Assembly: GCF_024345415.1 (NCBI RefSeq)
Contig: NZ_JAGQBB010000012.1
Span: forward strand, 1-64,000
Reading direction: 5' to 3'
Origin: Synechococcus sp. Tobar12-5m-g
GTDB lineage: Bacteria; Cyanobacteriota; Cyanobacteriia; PCC-6307; Cyanobiaceae
DNA: 64,000 nt
Below are positions 33,194 through 41,371 of the stretch, piece by piece. The position numbers and the translations under genes were made by a program. Position 1 is the first letter of the stretch; every line of letters starts with the position of its first letter. The notes beneath the pieces were generated by a model that saw only the letters and a list, made by a program, of their open reading frames with translations, did no database searches and was not told where the DNA came from.

Positions 33194-35613
33194 GCACAGG
33201 CGGCTTGTTGGCGATTGAATCGGAGGCCCTTGAGCTGCTGGAGTGGCCGCGGCTGGCGGCCCAGTTGGCCAGCTTTGCCAGCACGGCGGTGGGTGGGCGG
33301 CTTTGCCGCAGCCTGCCGTTGCCGGCGACCCTGACCGAAAGCCGGCGGCGGCTGGCTGAAACCACCGAGCTGCTGGCCCTCGACGGGCTGCTTGAGGGCG
33401 GAGTGAGTTTCCAGGGCGTCGCCGATCTGGGCGACCTGTTGCAGCACTGCGGCAAGGGGGGCACGGCCGCTGGGGTTGCCCTGCTGGAGGTGGCCGCCAC
33501 CCTGGCGGCCGCCCGCCGCCTGCGGCGCCAGATCGAGGATGGTGAGCTGCGTCCCGTCTGCACGGCGCTGGTGGCCCAGCTGCGCACCCTGCCGGAGCTG
33601 GAGCAGCGGCTGCGGTTCTGCCTGGAGGAAGGCGGGCGGGTGGCCGACCGGGCCAGTGCCGCGCTGGCCGTGGTGCGCCTGCAGTTGGCCGGGGTGCGCC
33701 AGCAGCGGCGTGAGCGGCTGCAGGACCTGGTGCGGCGCCTGGCCCCCCTGCTCCAGGACACCGTGATCGCCGAGCGCAACGGCCGGCCTGTGCTGGCGGT
33801 GAAGGCCGGCGCCGCCTCCGGTGTGCAGGGCCTGGCCCACGACAGCTCAGCCTCGGGCAGCACGGTGTTCATCGAGCCCCAGGCCGTGATCGCCCTGGGG
33901 AACAGGCTGCGGGACCTGCAGGGGCAGGAGCGGGAGCTGGAGCAGCAGGTGCTCGCCGAGCTCAGCGCCCTGGTGGCCGCCAACGGCGACGCCCTGGCGG
34001 TGCTTCAGCGCGTGTTGAGCGACCTGGATGTCGCCCTGGCCCGCGCCCGCTACGGCCTGGCCCTGGGTGGGGTGCGGCCCGAGTTGGCGGAGGACCCAAA
34101 CGCCCCGTTCATGCTTCAGCAACTGCGCCACCCCCTGCTGCTATGGCAGGAGCGGCGGGAAGGGGGCCACACCGTCGTGCCGGTGACGATTTCGGTGGCG
34201 CCCGAGCAGCGGGTGGTGGCGATCACCGGCCCCAACACCGGCGGCAAGACCGTGACACTCAAGAGCCTGGGGCTGGCGGCGCTGATGGCGCGGGCCGGCC
34301 TGTTCCTGCCTTGCGCAGGCACGCCGCGGCTGCCCTGGTGCGGCCGGGTGCTCGCCGACATCGGTGACGAGCAATCCCTGCAGCAGAACCTCTCCACCTT
34401 CAGCAGCCACGTGCGCCGCATCGCCCGCATCCTGGCGGCCCTGCCGCCGGAGCCGGCCCAGGCGAACGGGGCCAGCCTGGTGCTGCTCGATGAGCTGGGC
34501 GCCGGCACCGACCCCGCCGAGGGCACGGCCCTGGCCATCGCTCTGCTGCGCCACCTGGCCGAGCGGGCCCGACTGACGGTGGCCACCACCCACTTTGGCG
34601 AACTCAAGGCGCTCAAGTACGGCGATGCCCGCTTCGAGAACGCCTCGGTGGGCTTCGATGACGAAACGCTCTCGCCCACCTACCAGCTGCAATGGGGCAT
34701 CCCCGGCCGCAGCAACGCCCTGGCAATCGCCGGCCGGCTGGCCCTGGAGCCCGCCGTGATCGCCGCCGCCGCCGACCTGCTTGCGCCCCGGGGCGATGGG
34801 GAGCTCAACCAGGTGATCCGTGGTCTCGAAGAGCAACGACGCCGCCAGCAGGAGGCCGCCGAAGACGCCGCTGCCCTGCTGGCCCGCACGGAGCTGCTGC
34901 ACGAGGAGTTGCTGCTGCGCTGGCAGCAGCAGCAGGAGCAGTCGGCCGAGTTGCAGGAGGAGCGGCGCCAGAGCCTGGAGGCCTCCATCCGCGACGGCCA
35001 GCAGGAGGTGCGCCGCATCATCCGCCGGCTGCGCCAGGGCAGGGCCGATGGGGAGCAGACCCGCCAGGCGGGCCAGCGGCTCAAACGGCTCCAGGAGCAG
35101 CACCGGCCCCAGCCGGAGCGGCGCCTGCACGCCGGCTGGCGGCCGGTGGTGGGCGAACGGATCCGGCTGCTGGCCCTGGGCAAGGCGGCCGAGGTGCTGG
35201 CGATCAGCCCCGACGGTGAAGAGCTCAGCGTGCGCTGCGGCGTGCTGCGGCTCACCGTGGAGCTGGCCGCAATCGAGGGCCTGCAGGGTGAAAAGCCGGC
35301 ACCGCCCGAATCGCCTCCAGCGCCTGTGGTTCAGGTGCGCAGCCCCCAAACCCGGCACAGCGCCGGCCCCCAGGTGCGCACCGAGCGCAACACCGTGGAC
35401 GTGCGGGGCCTGCGGGTGCACGAAGCAGAGGCGGCCGTGGAGGAACAGCTGCGTGGCGCCAATGGGCCGCTGTGGGTGATCCACGGCATCGGCACCGGCA
35501 AGCTCAAACGCGGCCTGCGCCAGTGGCTCTCCACCGTGCCCTGGGTGGAGCGGGTGAACGACGCCGACCAGGGTGATGGCGGGCCGGGCTGCAGTGTGAT
35601 CTGGCCGAAGTGA
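33190..35613 (+). CDS. mutS2: MutS2 endonuclease/ATPase
   Basis: 807 residues. It lacks the mismatch-recognition domain of MutS and begins with the core domain (LLEWPRLAAQLASFAST). The ATPase has Walker A GPNTGGKTVTLKSLG, the STFSSHVRRI signature and Walker B VLLDELGAGTDPAEG. A coiled-coil region about 520-640 precedes a C-terminal Smr nuclease domain (DVRGLRVHEAEAAVEEQL; WVIHGIGTGKLKRGLRQWL). MutS2 counteracts recombination and rescues collided ribosomes in other bacteria. Confidence 0.95.
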   Translation: MSTGGLLAIESEALELLEWPRLAAQLASFASTAVGGRLCRSLPLPATLTESRRRLAETTELLALDGLLEGGVSFQGVADLGDLLQHCGKGGTAAGVALLEVAATLAAARRLRRQIEDGELRPVCTALVAQLRTLPELEQRLRFCLEEGGRVADRASAALAVVRLQLAGVRQQRRERLQDLVRRLAPLLQDTVIAERNGRPVLAVKAGAASGVQGLAHDSSASGSTVFIEPQAVIALGNRLRDLQGQERELEQQVLAELSALVAANGDALAVLQRVLSDLDVALARARYGLALGGVRPELAEDPNAPFMLQQLRHPLLLWQERREGGHTVVPVTISVAPEQRVVAITGPNTGGKTVTLKSLGLAALMARAGLFLPCAGTPRLPWCGRVLADIGDEQSLQQNLSTFSSHVRRIARILAALPPEPAQANGASLVLLDELGAGTDPAEGTALAIALLRHLAERARLTVATTHFGELKALKYGDARFENASVGFDDETLSPTYQLQWGIPGRSNALAIAGRLALEPAVIAAAADLLAPRGDGELNQVIRGLEEQRRRQQEAAEDAAALLARTELLHEELLLRWQQQQEQSAELQEERRQSLEASIRDGQQEVRRIIRRLRQGRADGEQTRQAGQRLKRLQEQHRPQPERRLHAGWRPVVGERIRLLALGKAAEVLAISPDGEELSVRCGVLRLTVELAAIEGLQGEKPAPPESPPAPVVQVRSPQTRHSAGPQVRTERNTVDVRGLRVHEAEAAVEEQLRGANGPLWVIHGIGTGKLKRGLRQWLSTVPWVERVNDADQGDGGPGCSVIWPK

Positions 35614-35627
35614 ACGGTTTTGTGGTC

Positions 35628-36014
35628 CTAGAGCAGCTTCACGCCAGGTCCGTAGCACTTCAGGGCGCGATCGTCGCTGAGCAGAAGCACCCCTTCTAAG
35701 CGGGCTTGGGCGATCAGAAGGCGATCAAACGGATCCCTGTGGTGGGAAGGCAGGAGCGTCGTGGCGGCGGCATGGTCGGGGCTGATCGCCAGAAACTCGA
35801 AGCCCGCCTCCCGTGCCGCGGTGATCAGGGACTGGGGGGACACCGCCAGCTTGCCCAGCTGGTGCTTGATGGCGGCTTCCCAGATCGAGGCGGCGCTGAC
35901 CAGACAGCGGCACCCACGCAACCGCTCGTCCCATTCCCTGGAGAGGCGTGGGTCCCCACTCAGCCACCACAGCAGCACGCAGGTGTCGAGCAGGTAACCA
36001 CCACCAGCGGCCAT
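35628..36014 (-). CDS. PIN-domain toxin (VapC-like)
   Basis: 128 residues with the acidic PIN quartet: YLLDTCVLLWWLSGD (first Asp), SAASIWEAAIKHQLGKL (Glu), HRDPFDRLLIAQA (Asp) and LLLSDDRAL (Asp). It is predicted to cut RNA until bound by its antitoxin. Its ATG shares one base with the antitoxin stop (TGATG), so translation is coupled. All catalytic residues appear intact. Confidence 0.88.
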   Translation of the reverse strand: MAAGGGYLLDTCVLLWWLSGDPRLSREWDERLRGCRCLVSAASIWEAAIKHQLGKLAVSPQSLITAAREAGFEFLAISPDHAAATTLLPSHHRDPFDRLLIAQARLEGVLLLSDDRALKCYGPGVKLL

Positions 36015-36283
36015 CAGGGCGATCCGCTGACTTCGCCACCGATCAGGGCCGCCACCGTGGCCTCCACTTCCGGGGAAAAGGCGGCATCGATGCTGCCTGG
36101 CTCCAGATCCAGTGATCCCCGACCGCCCAGCCGGCTGGCGGGGCTGCCCGGGACCAGCCGCACCAGTGGTTTGCCAGCCCGGGCAATCCAGACCTCCTCA
36201 CCGTCGAGGGCGGCCTGCACCAGTTCCGAGAGCTGGGCCTTGGCCGCGTAGATGTTGGCCTGGCGCATGGCCGAATCGCCCAT
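36014..36283 (-). CDS. Phd/YefM-type antitoxin of the PIN toxin
   Basis: 89 residues, or 84 from the second ATG at 36268. The N-terminal ANIYAAKAQLSELVQAALDG and VWIARAGKPLVRLVPG match the Phd/YefM DNA-binding fold, and a variable C-terminus would wrap the toxin. It is directly upstream of the PIN gene. A TGGTC-a-GACCA inverted repeat lies just upstream (36302-36312) and could be the autoregulatory operator. Confidence 0.85.
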   Translation of the reverse strand: MGDSAMRQANIYAAKAQLSELVQAALDGEEVWIARAGKPLVRLVPGSPASRLGGRGSLDLEPGSIDAAFSPEVEATVAALIGGEVSGSP

Positions 36284-36435
36284 GTTCCCGCCACACTAAC
36301 TTGGTCAGACCAGGGTGCAGCCGCTCGGCCTGCTCCGGTGGCAGGAACGGATCGATGCCCACGGCATCGGTTCAGCCCCCGAGGAGGCGCAGGCCTTCGA
36401 CCTGGTGGAAAGCCGCATCGGTGGTGGCCAGGGTC

Positions 36436-36516
36436 AGGCCTCGCGCAGTCCCCGGTTGAGTTTGCCTGGCTCGAGCACGGCCCAGAGCAGGATGGGGGTG
36501 TCAAGCAGCAGCTTCA
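36436..36516 (-). pseudogene. truncated PIN toxin (27 codons)
   Basis: A GTG-started frame reads VKLLLDTPILLWAVLEPGKL and then NRGLREA-stop. It is the first strand and helix of a PIN toxin with its first Asp, in the correct position behind the second antitoxin, but the remaining ~100 residues are absent. Loss of the toxin leaves the antitoxin alone. Confidence 0.75.
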
Positions 36517-36732
36517 CGCGCCCCAGGCGGCCAGCTCGCTCTCGGGCAGGGGCTCGAAGAAGCTCTCATCGACCGTTCCGGCCAGGAATCCCAACCGGCG
36601 GGGCGGTGACGGGCTGAGGGGAACAAGGCGGGCACAGGGTTTTCCGTTGTGAGCCAGCACGATCTCCTCGCCGGCGACCACCCGCAGCAGCAGCGCCGAG
36701 AGATGGGTTTTGGCCTCCTGAACATTCACCAT
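36514..36732 (-). CDS. Phd-type antitoxin (second locus, orphaned)
   Basis: 72 residues from the ATG at 36732 (MVNVQEAKTHLSALLLRVVAG). It has the Phd core EEIVLAHNGKPCARLVPL and an acidic C-terminus (LPESELAAWGA). It sits upstream of a truncated PIN gene. An orphan antitoxin may still repress its own promoter or cross-talk with the neighbouring locus. A perfect 12-bp inverted repeat lies 50 bp upstream. Confidence 0.82.
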   Translation of the reverse strand: MVNVQEAKTHLSALLLRVVAGEEIVLAHNGKPCARLVPLSPSPPRRLGFLAGTVDESFFEPLPESELAAWGA

Positions 36733-36781
36733 GGCGCCTGAGCTGGGGCGAGGCATCAGACCAGACCAAAGTGATCAGGTC

Positions 36782-36815
36782 ATCCTGAGCCAGAGGGGCC
36801 TGACTGGCTCAGGAT
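36782..36815. promoter_or_regulatory. perfect 12-bp inverted repeat upstream of the second antitoxin
   Basis: ATCCTGAGCCAG and CTGGCTCAGGAT flank a 10-nt spacer. The position, upstream of an antitoxin that should bind DNA, suggests an operator. As a stable hairpin it could alternatively be an old terminator. Confidence 0.5.
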
Positions 36816-36952
36816 CGATCGCCGCCAGCAGGGCGGCGGCCCGTCCCGCAAGCGCTGAGGGAGTCAGGCCACCCTCGCATCGGCCTCAGTCCTGTCGGAA
36901 TCGTTTCCTGCCTGGCTGAGCTATGAGGGTCGGAGTTTACTGGACCAGGGCC

Positions 36953-38181
36953 ATCGTTAACCTCTGAGGCGGGGCGCAGCCCCAACCCGGGGCTCCCCAC
37001 TGATGACTACTCGCAGAACCCACAGCCCCGAGTTCAAGGCCCGTGTGGCCATGGAGGCCATTTCCGGCCGCAAGACCCTTCAGGAGATCGCGGCTGACCA
37101 TGCCATCCACCCGATCCAGGTGAGCCAGTGGAAAAAACAGCTGCTGGAAAGTGCCAGCGATCTGTTCGGTAAAGGCAGAAAGGACAAGGAAAGAGGAGAT
37201 CATCAGACGAGAGAGGCTGAGCTCTTTCAGGAGATCGGCAAACTCAAGATGGAGCTGGAATGGCTGAAAAAAAGTCTCAGCTGCTCGACCGCCCATGAAC
37301 TGCGCAGATTGGTCGATCAAAATCATCCACAGCTCTCGGTTCGGCGTCAATGCGAGCTGCTGGGTCTGCCGAAATCCACCCTCTACTACAAGCCGGTGCC
37401 GGTCAGGGCCGAGACCCTCAGGATCATGGCCCGGATCGATGCCTGGTACCTGGACGATCCTGCTTCAGGCAGCCGACGAATGGTTGACTACCTGGCGGCA
37501 GAGGGGATCAAGGTGGGGCGTGACCAGGTACGAAACCTCATGCGGCGCACGGGGTTACGGGCTCTCTACCCGAAACCCAGGACCACCATTGCTGGCGATC
37601 CGTCGGAACGCTTCCCGTGCCATGTTGACCTGGAGAAGATTCATGCACCGGATGATGCCTGGGCAACCGATATCAGCTACATCCCACTTCGCAAGGGATT
37701 TCTCTATCTGGTGGCCATCGTCGATCTCTACTCCAGACACATCCTCAGCTGGAAGCTATCGAACAGCCTTGACACGGATTTCTGTCTGCTGTCACTGGAA
37801 ATGGCTTTGGGTGATGGCCGAAAGCCCAGGATCATCCACTAGGATCAAGGAGTCCAGTTCACATCTAGAGACTTCGTCAAGAGGCTACGAGAAGAAAGGA
37901 TCAAGATCAGCTGGTCAGGAAGGAAGCGCTGCTACTGCTTCGCAGAAGCCTACGGCTATGACAACATCCTGGTGGAACGGCTGTGGCGAACTGTCAAGTA
38001 TGAGGAGGGGTACATCAGGGCCTATGAAGATGGCTGGGATGCAGAAGTCAGCCTGGCCAGCATCCTCTGGAGGTACTGCCATGCAAGACCTCATCGCTCA
38101 CTGGGAGGCAAAACTCCCCATATGGCCTATAGTCAGTATGCAACTAACCCATCCCGCTCAGAGTTAACGATAATCTGCTGA
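36953..38181 (+). mobile_element. IS3-family insertion sequence
   Basis: A transposase gene lies between imperfect inverted repeats: ATCGTTAACCTCTGAGGCGGG at 36953-36973 and, on the other strand, ATCGTTAACTCTGAGCGGGAT at 38171-38151. The transposase stop lies slightly beyond the right repeat, so the true ends may be a little further out. No target-site duplication could be fixed by eye. It sits between a toxin-antitoxin locus and a broken HEPN gene. Confidence 0.7.
37003..38181 (+). pseudogene. IS3-family transposase with an in-frame TAG
   Basis: The frame has about 392 codons. The N-terminal helix-turn-helix (EFKARVAMEAISGRKTLQEI) is the OrfA part, fused in frame to OrfB (LSVRRQCELLGLPKSTLYYK). 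The DDE core shows WATDISYIPL, then RIIH-TAG-DQGVQF where HSDQG is expected, and NILVERLWRTVKYEE. A single TCG-to-TAG type change at 37840-37842 replaces the serine next to the second catalytic Asp. The rest is in frame, with a short extra stretch (CYCFAEAYGY) before the catalytic Glu. Inactive unless suppressed. Confidence 0.88.
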
Positions 38182-38332
38182 TTACCGTGACCAATGACTG
38201 GCTGGCAGGCCATGATCGCCGCCAGGTTCTGGGCCCATCTGGCGAAAGCTTGCCCCTCACCGTGTTGCCGGGGATCTGCTGCTTTACCCCAGAGCCAGGT
38301 GGCAGAAAAGAGCAATCTCTGCAGCCATGTGA

Positions 38333-38695
38333 TTGGCCATGCCTATCGCGAAGGGGGCTTTCTTGATGGGAGTTGCTGCAGCTGGAATGTTGGATGGCGA
38401 GATTTTTGAAGAGGTGGTCTGGGGTTTTCAGTTGCAACAAGCCGTGGAGAAAGCCTGGCTTTATCTCCTGGATCAGGATGTTCATTTCACCCACAACCTC
38501 ACCTTGGTGCTCCAGTTATTGCAAGATCATGGGCTTGATGTCAAAGCGTTTCTGCCGCTTGAGACCGATACCGACTTTGCCGCTTAACTCCGCTACCATG
38601 AAGATCTGGAACCGCAGCATCTCGAACGAATGGCCTGCACAATGAGGACGTGGCTGCCTTGATCACCCACGTGGAGGAGCTGATCAGTTCATGAG
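38333..38695 (+). pseudogene. decayed HEPN-domain gene
   Basis: The frame MAMPIAKGAFLMGVAAAGML continues to FQLQQAVEKAWLYLLDQDVH and FTHNLTLVLQLLQDHG, the HEPN core, then stops at FAA-TAA. The next codons continue the protein (LRYHEDLEP), and after a frame change LHNEDVAALITHVEELISS completes the C-terminus. One nonsense codon and one frameshift therefore break it. HEPN proteins usually pair with a MNT nucleotidyltransferase; none is seen. Confidence 0.7.
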
Positions 38696-38727
38696 CCTGT
38701 GGGGGTCCGGAACCCTGCGCCGGGCAG

Positions 38728-39981
38728 CTATGACGCCAGCCTGGGGAGCTGCGGCTCCGCCGCCGTTGGCACCCCTGCAGCCGCCCGTGGCACGGGCAGC
38801 GCCTCCCCGGCCGCATCGAAGAAGCGCCAGCCGCTCGGGTCCAGCTCCAGATGCACGGTCTGGCCCGGCACCACCTGCTGGGCCGGGTCGGCGCGCAGCT
38901 GTACCAGGTGGCTGCCATCGAGCAGCCGACACCTGACCAGCAGTTCATTGCCGAGGGCTTCCAGGTGGGTCACCTCGGCCTGGATGTTGCGGTTGGTGGC
39001 GGGGGCCAGCTTGAGGTGCTCGGGCCGCAGGCCGCCGGTGAGTGCCGGGGCGCCGAAGCGCTCGGCATGGGCGGCCAGGGCGGCGGCCATCGGCCCCTCC
39101 ACCAGGAAGCGCCGGCTGCCCAGCTGGATGTGTTCGCCTCCAACGGCAAGCACCGGCAGCAGGTTCATCGGCGGGCTGCCGATGAACTGGGCCACGAACA
39201 GGTTGGAGGGCCAGTTGTAGAGCTCCAGCGGTGTGCCCAGCTGCTGCAGCCGGCCGGCGTTGAGCACGGCGATCCGGTGCCCCATCGTCATCGCCTCCAC
39301 CTGGTCGTGGGTGACGTAGAGGGTGGTGGTGCCGAGCTGCCTCTGCAGCGCCACGATCTGGGCCCGGGTGCCCGTGCGCAGCTTGGCGTCGAGGTTGCTG
39401 AGCGGCTCATCCATCAGGAACACGGCCGGCTGCCGGGCGATGGCGCGGCCCAGGGCCACCCGCTGCTTCTGGCCACCGGAGAGCTCCTTGGGCAGCCGAT
39501 CGAGCAGGGGGGTGAGCTCCAGCTGCTCGGCCACCGCGGCGATCCGGGCGGCGATGCGGGATTCACGCGCCGAGGGCAGTCGCAGCCCCGGCGGCAGGGG
39601 GCGGCTGAGCCGGTGCAGGCTGTCCTGGAGCTGCTGGGGCAGGCTGCGGGGACGGCTGCGGCGCAGGCCGAAGCCGATGTTGTCCGCCACGCTCAGGTGG
39701 GGATAGAGCGCATAGCTCTGGAACACCATCGCCACATCCCGCTTGGCCGGCCGCAACCCGCTCACCTCCCGGTCACCCACGATCACGGCGCCACTGCTGG
39801 GGGTTTCGAGGCCGGCCAGGATGCGCAGCAGGGTGCTCTTGCCGCAGCCCGATGGCCCCACCAGCACGAGGAACTCTCCGTCGTTGACGGTGAGATCGAG
39901 CTGGCGCAGCACCTCCACGGGTGCGCTTCCCCGCCGGGGCGGGAAGGTTTTGCTGACCTGCTCGAAGCGAACCTCTGCCAA
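38728..39981 (-). CDS. ABC transporter ATP-binding protein, MalK/UgpC type
   Basis: 417 residues. The nucleotide-binding domain has Walker [18 protein letters not shown]-loop [10 protein letters not shown], signature [14 protein letters not shown], Walker [14 protein letters not shown] and H-loop [11 protein letters not shown]-terminal TOBE/OB segments ([20 protein letters not shown]) are typical of sugar-type importers. An unusual ~25-residue insertion ([20 protein letters not shown] and following) lies between the Q-loop and signature. Permease and binding-protein genes are not adjacent; a glucosylglycerol/trehalose-type importer is one possibility. Confidence 0.88.
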   Translation of the reverse strand: MAEVRFEQVSKTFPPRRGSAPVEVLRQLDLTVNDGEFLVLVGPSGCGKSTLLRILAGLETPSSGAVIVGDREVSGLRPAKRDVAMVFQSYALYPHLSVADNIGFGLRRSRPRSLPQQLQDSLHRLSRPLPPGLRLPSARESRIAARIAAVAEQLELTPLLDRLPKELSGGQKQRVALGRAIARQPAVFLMDEPLSNLDAKLRTGTRAQIVALQRQLGTTTLYVTHDQVEAMTMGHRIAVLNAGRLQQLGTPLELYNWPSNLFVAQFIGSPPMNLLPVLAVGGEHIQLGSRRFLVEGPMAAALAAHAERFGAPALTGGLRPEHLKLAPATNRNIQAEVTHLEALGNELLVRCRLLDGSHLVQLRADPAQQVVPGQTVHLELDPSGWRFFDAAGEALPVPRAAAGVPTAAEPQLPRLAS

Positions 39982-40047
39982 GACAGGCCCCCAGACCAGG
40001 CGATCCTAAGGTTGGCCTCTCACCTGGCCTGCGCTCCCAGCTCTCCC

Positions 40048-41040
40048 TTGCAGTTCATCGATCAAGCCCGCATCGCGGTCCAGGGGGGCCGCGGCGGCGA
40101 CGGCATCGTGGCCTTCAGGCGCGAGAAGTACGTGCCCGCCGGTGGACCCTCCGGCGGCGACGGCGGCCATGGCGGCGCCATCTGGCTGCAGGCCGACCCC
40201 AACCTGCAGACCCTGCTCGACTTCAAGTACAAGCGCCTGTTCGCCGCCCCCGAGGGCCGCCGCGGTGGGCCGAACCGCAGCTCGGGCGCCGGCGGCGACG
40301 ACCTGGTGGTGCGGGTGCCCTGCGGCACCGAGGTGCGCGACCAGGACAGCCTGGCCTTGCTGGGTGACCTCACCGAGCCTGGGGATCGGCTGCGGGTGGC
40401 GGCCGGCGGCCGGGGCGGCCTCGGCAACGCCCATTACCTCAGCAACCGCAACCGGGCCCCGGAAAAGTTCACCGAAGGCAAAGACGGCGAGAGCCGCCAG
40501 ATCCAGTTGGAACTCAAGCTGCTGGCCGAAGTGGGCATCATCGGCCTGCCCAACGCCGGCAAGAGCACCCTGATCAGCGTGCTGTCAGCCGCCAAGCCGA
40601 AGATCGCCGACTACCCCTTCACCACCCTGGTGCCCAACCTCGGTGTGGTGCGGCGGCCCAGCGGCGATGGCACCGTGTTCGCCGACATCCCGGGCCTGAT
40701 TGCCGGTGCCGCCCTGGGGGCGGGCCTCGGCCACGACTTTCTTCGTCACATCGAGCGCACACGGCTGCTGGTGCACCTGGTGGATGTGTCCAGCCCCGAT
40801 GTGGTGGCCGACCTGGAGGTGGTGCAGGCGGAACTGGAGGCCTACGGCCATGGCCTCAAGGACCGGCCGCGGCTGCTGGCCCTCAACAAGATTGAATTGG
40901 TGGACGACGAGGCGCTCGACTTGGCCAGGCAGGCGCTCGAGAACCGCTGGGGAGCGGAGGTGAGGCTGATCTCCGCCGCAACGCGTCAGGGGCTGGATTC
41001 CCTGTTGGCCGCCGTCTGGGAGCAGCTGGGGATCAGCTGA
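40048..41040 (+). CDS. obg: Obg/CgtA GTPase
   Basis: 330 residues from a TTG at 40048, chosen because the encoded (M)[20 protein letters not shown] is the exact family N-terminus. The glycine-rich Obg fold (residues 1-158) is followed by the G domain with [11 protein letters not shown] (G1), [12 protein letters not shown] (G2), DIPGLI (G3), LNKIEL (G4) and an SAAT-like G5. Obg acts in 50S ribosome maturation and stress control. The ABC ATPase gene is divergent from it. Confidence 0.95.
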   Translation: MQFIDQARIAVQGGRGGDGIVAFRREKYVPAGGPSGGDGGHGGAIWLQADPNLQTLLDFKYKRLFAAPEGRRGGPNRSSGAGGDDLVVRVPCGTEVRDQDSLALLGDLTEPGDRLRVAAGGRGGLGNAHYLSNRNRAPEKFTEGKDGESRQIQLELKLLAEVGIIGLPNAGKSTLISVLSAAKPKIADYPFTTLVPNLGVVRRPSGDGTVFADIPGLIAGAALGAGLGHDFLRHIERTRLLVHLVDVSSPDVVADLEVVQAELEAYGHGLKDRPRLLALNKIELVDDEALDLARQALENRWGAEVRLISAATRQGLDSLLAAVWEQLGIS

Positions 41041-41063
41041 TCAGCCCCTTCCGGTGAAGCGGC

Positions 41064-41282
41064 TCAATCGTCATACACCCGGCATTCCGGGGCTTCGGGG
41101 TTGAGGTCGCAGTAGACCTCGAGGGCACTGGGATCGTGGCTGTCTTCGGGATGGTGCTCCTTGTACTCCTGCAAGGACTTCAGTTCATCCTCGAGGTGGC
41201 CGAGCTTGGCCTTGTCGCCCACGGCCTTGGCGGTTTCGAGTTCGATCTGATCCTTGAGGATGTGCTCGTCGATGGAGTTCAT
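41064..41282 (-). CDS. cp12: CP12 Calvin-cycle regulator (C-terminal cysteine pair only)
   Basis: 72 residues from the ATG at 41282 (MNSIDEHILKDQIELETAKA). The C-terminus YCDLNPEAPECRVYDD is the CP12 GAPDH-binding motif with its cysteine pair. The N-terminal half, which usually carries a second pair that holds PRK, has none, as in marine picocyanobacteria. CP12 inactivates GAPDH and PRK in the dark. It is convergent with obg and lies 40 bp from the ABC-F gene region. Confidence 0.9.
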   Translation of the reverse strand: MNSIDEHILKDQIELETAKAVGDKAKLGHLEDELKSLQEYKEHHPEDSHDPSALEVYCDLNPEAPECRVYDD

Positions 41283-41371
41283 AGGAAGGCCGGGCTGCAT
41301 CAACCGGATCTTTTCAGCCACACCCTACGGACCACCCAGGGACAACCAGCGGGTTTGTGGGCTGGAGCTGA

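Noticed and set aside
36300-36435. coding-like minus segment containing VGIDPFLPPEQAERLHPGL
   Set aside because: It has a stop just upstream, no start, and no recognised family; too short to report as a gene.
36937-37350. 137-codon minus frame within the IS3 element
   Set aside because: Antisense of the OrfA part of the transposase; no family resemblance.
38851-40047. long in-frame extension upstream of obg
   Set aside because: Antisense of the ABC ATPase; the family N-terminus begins at the TTG at 40048.
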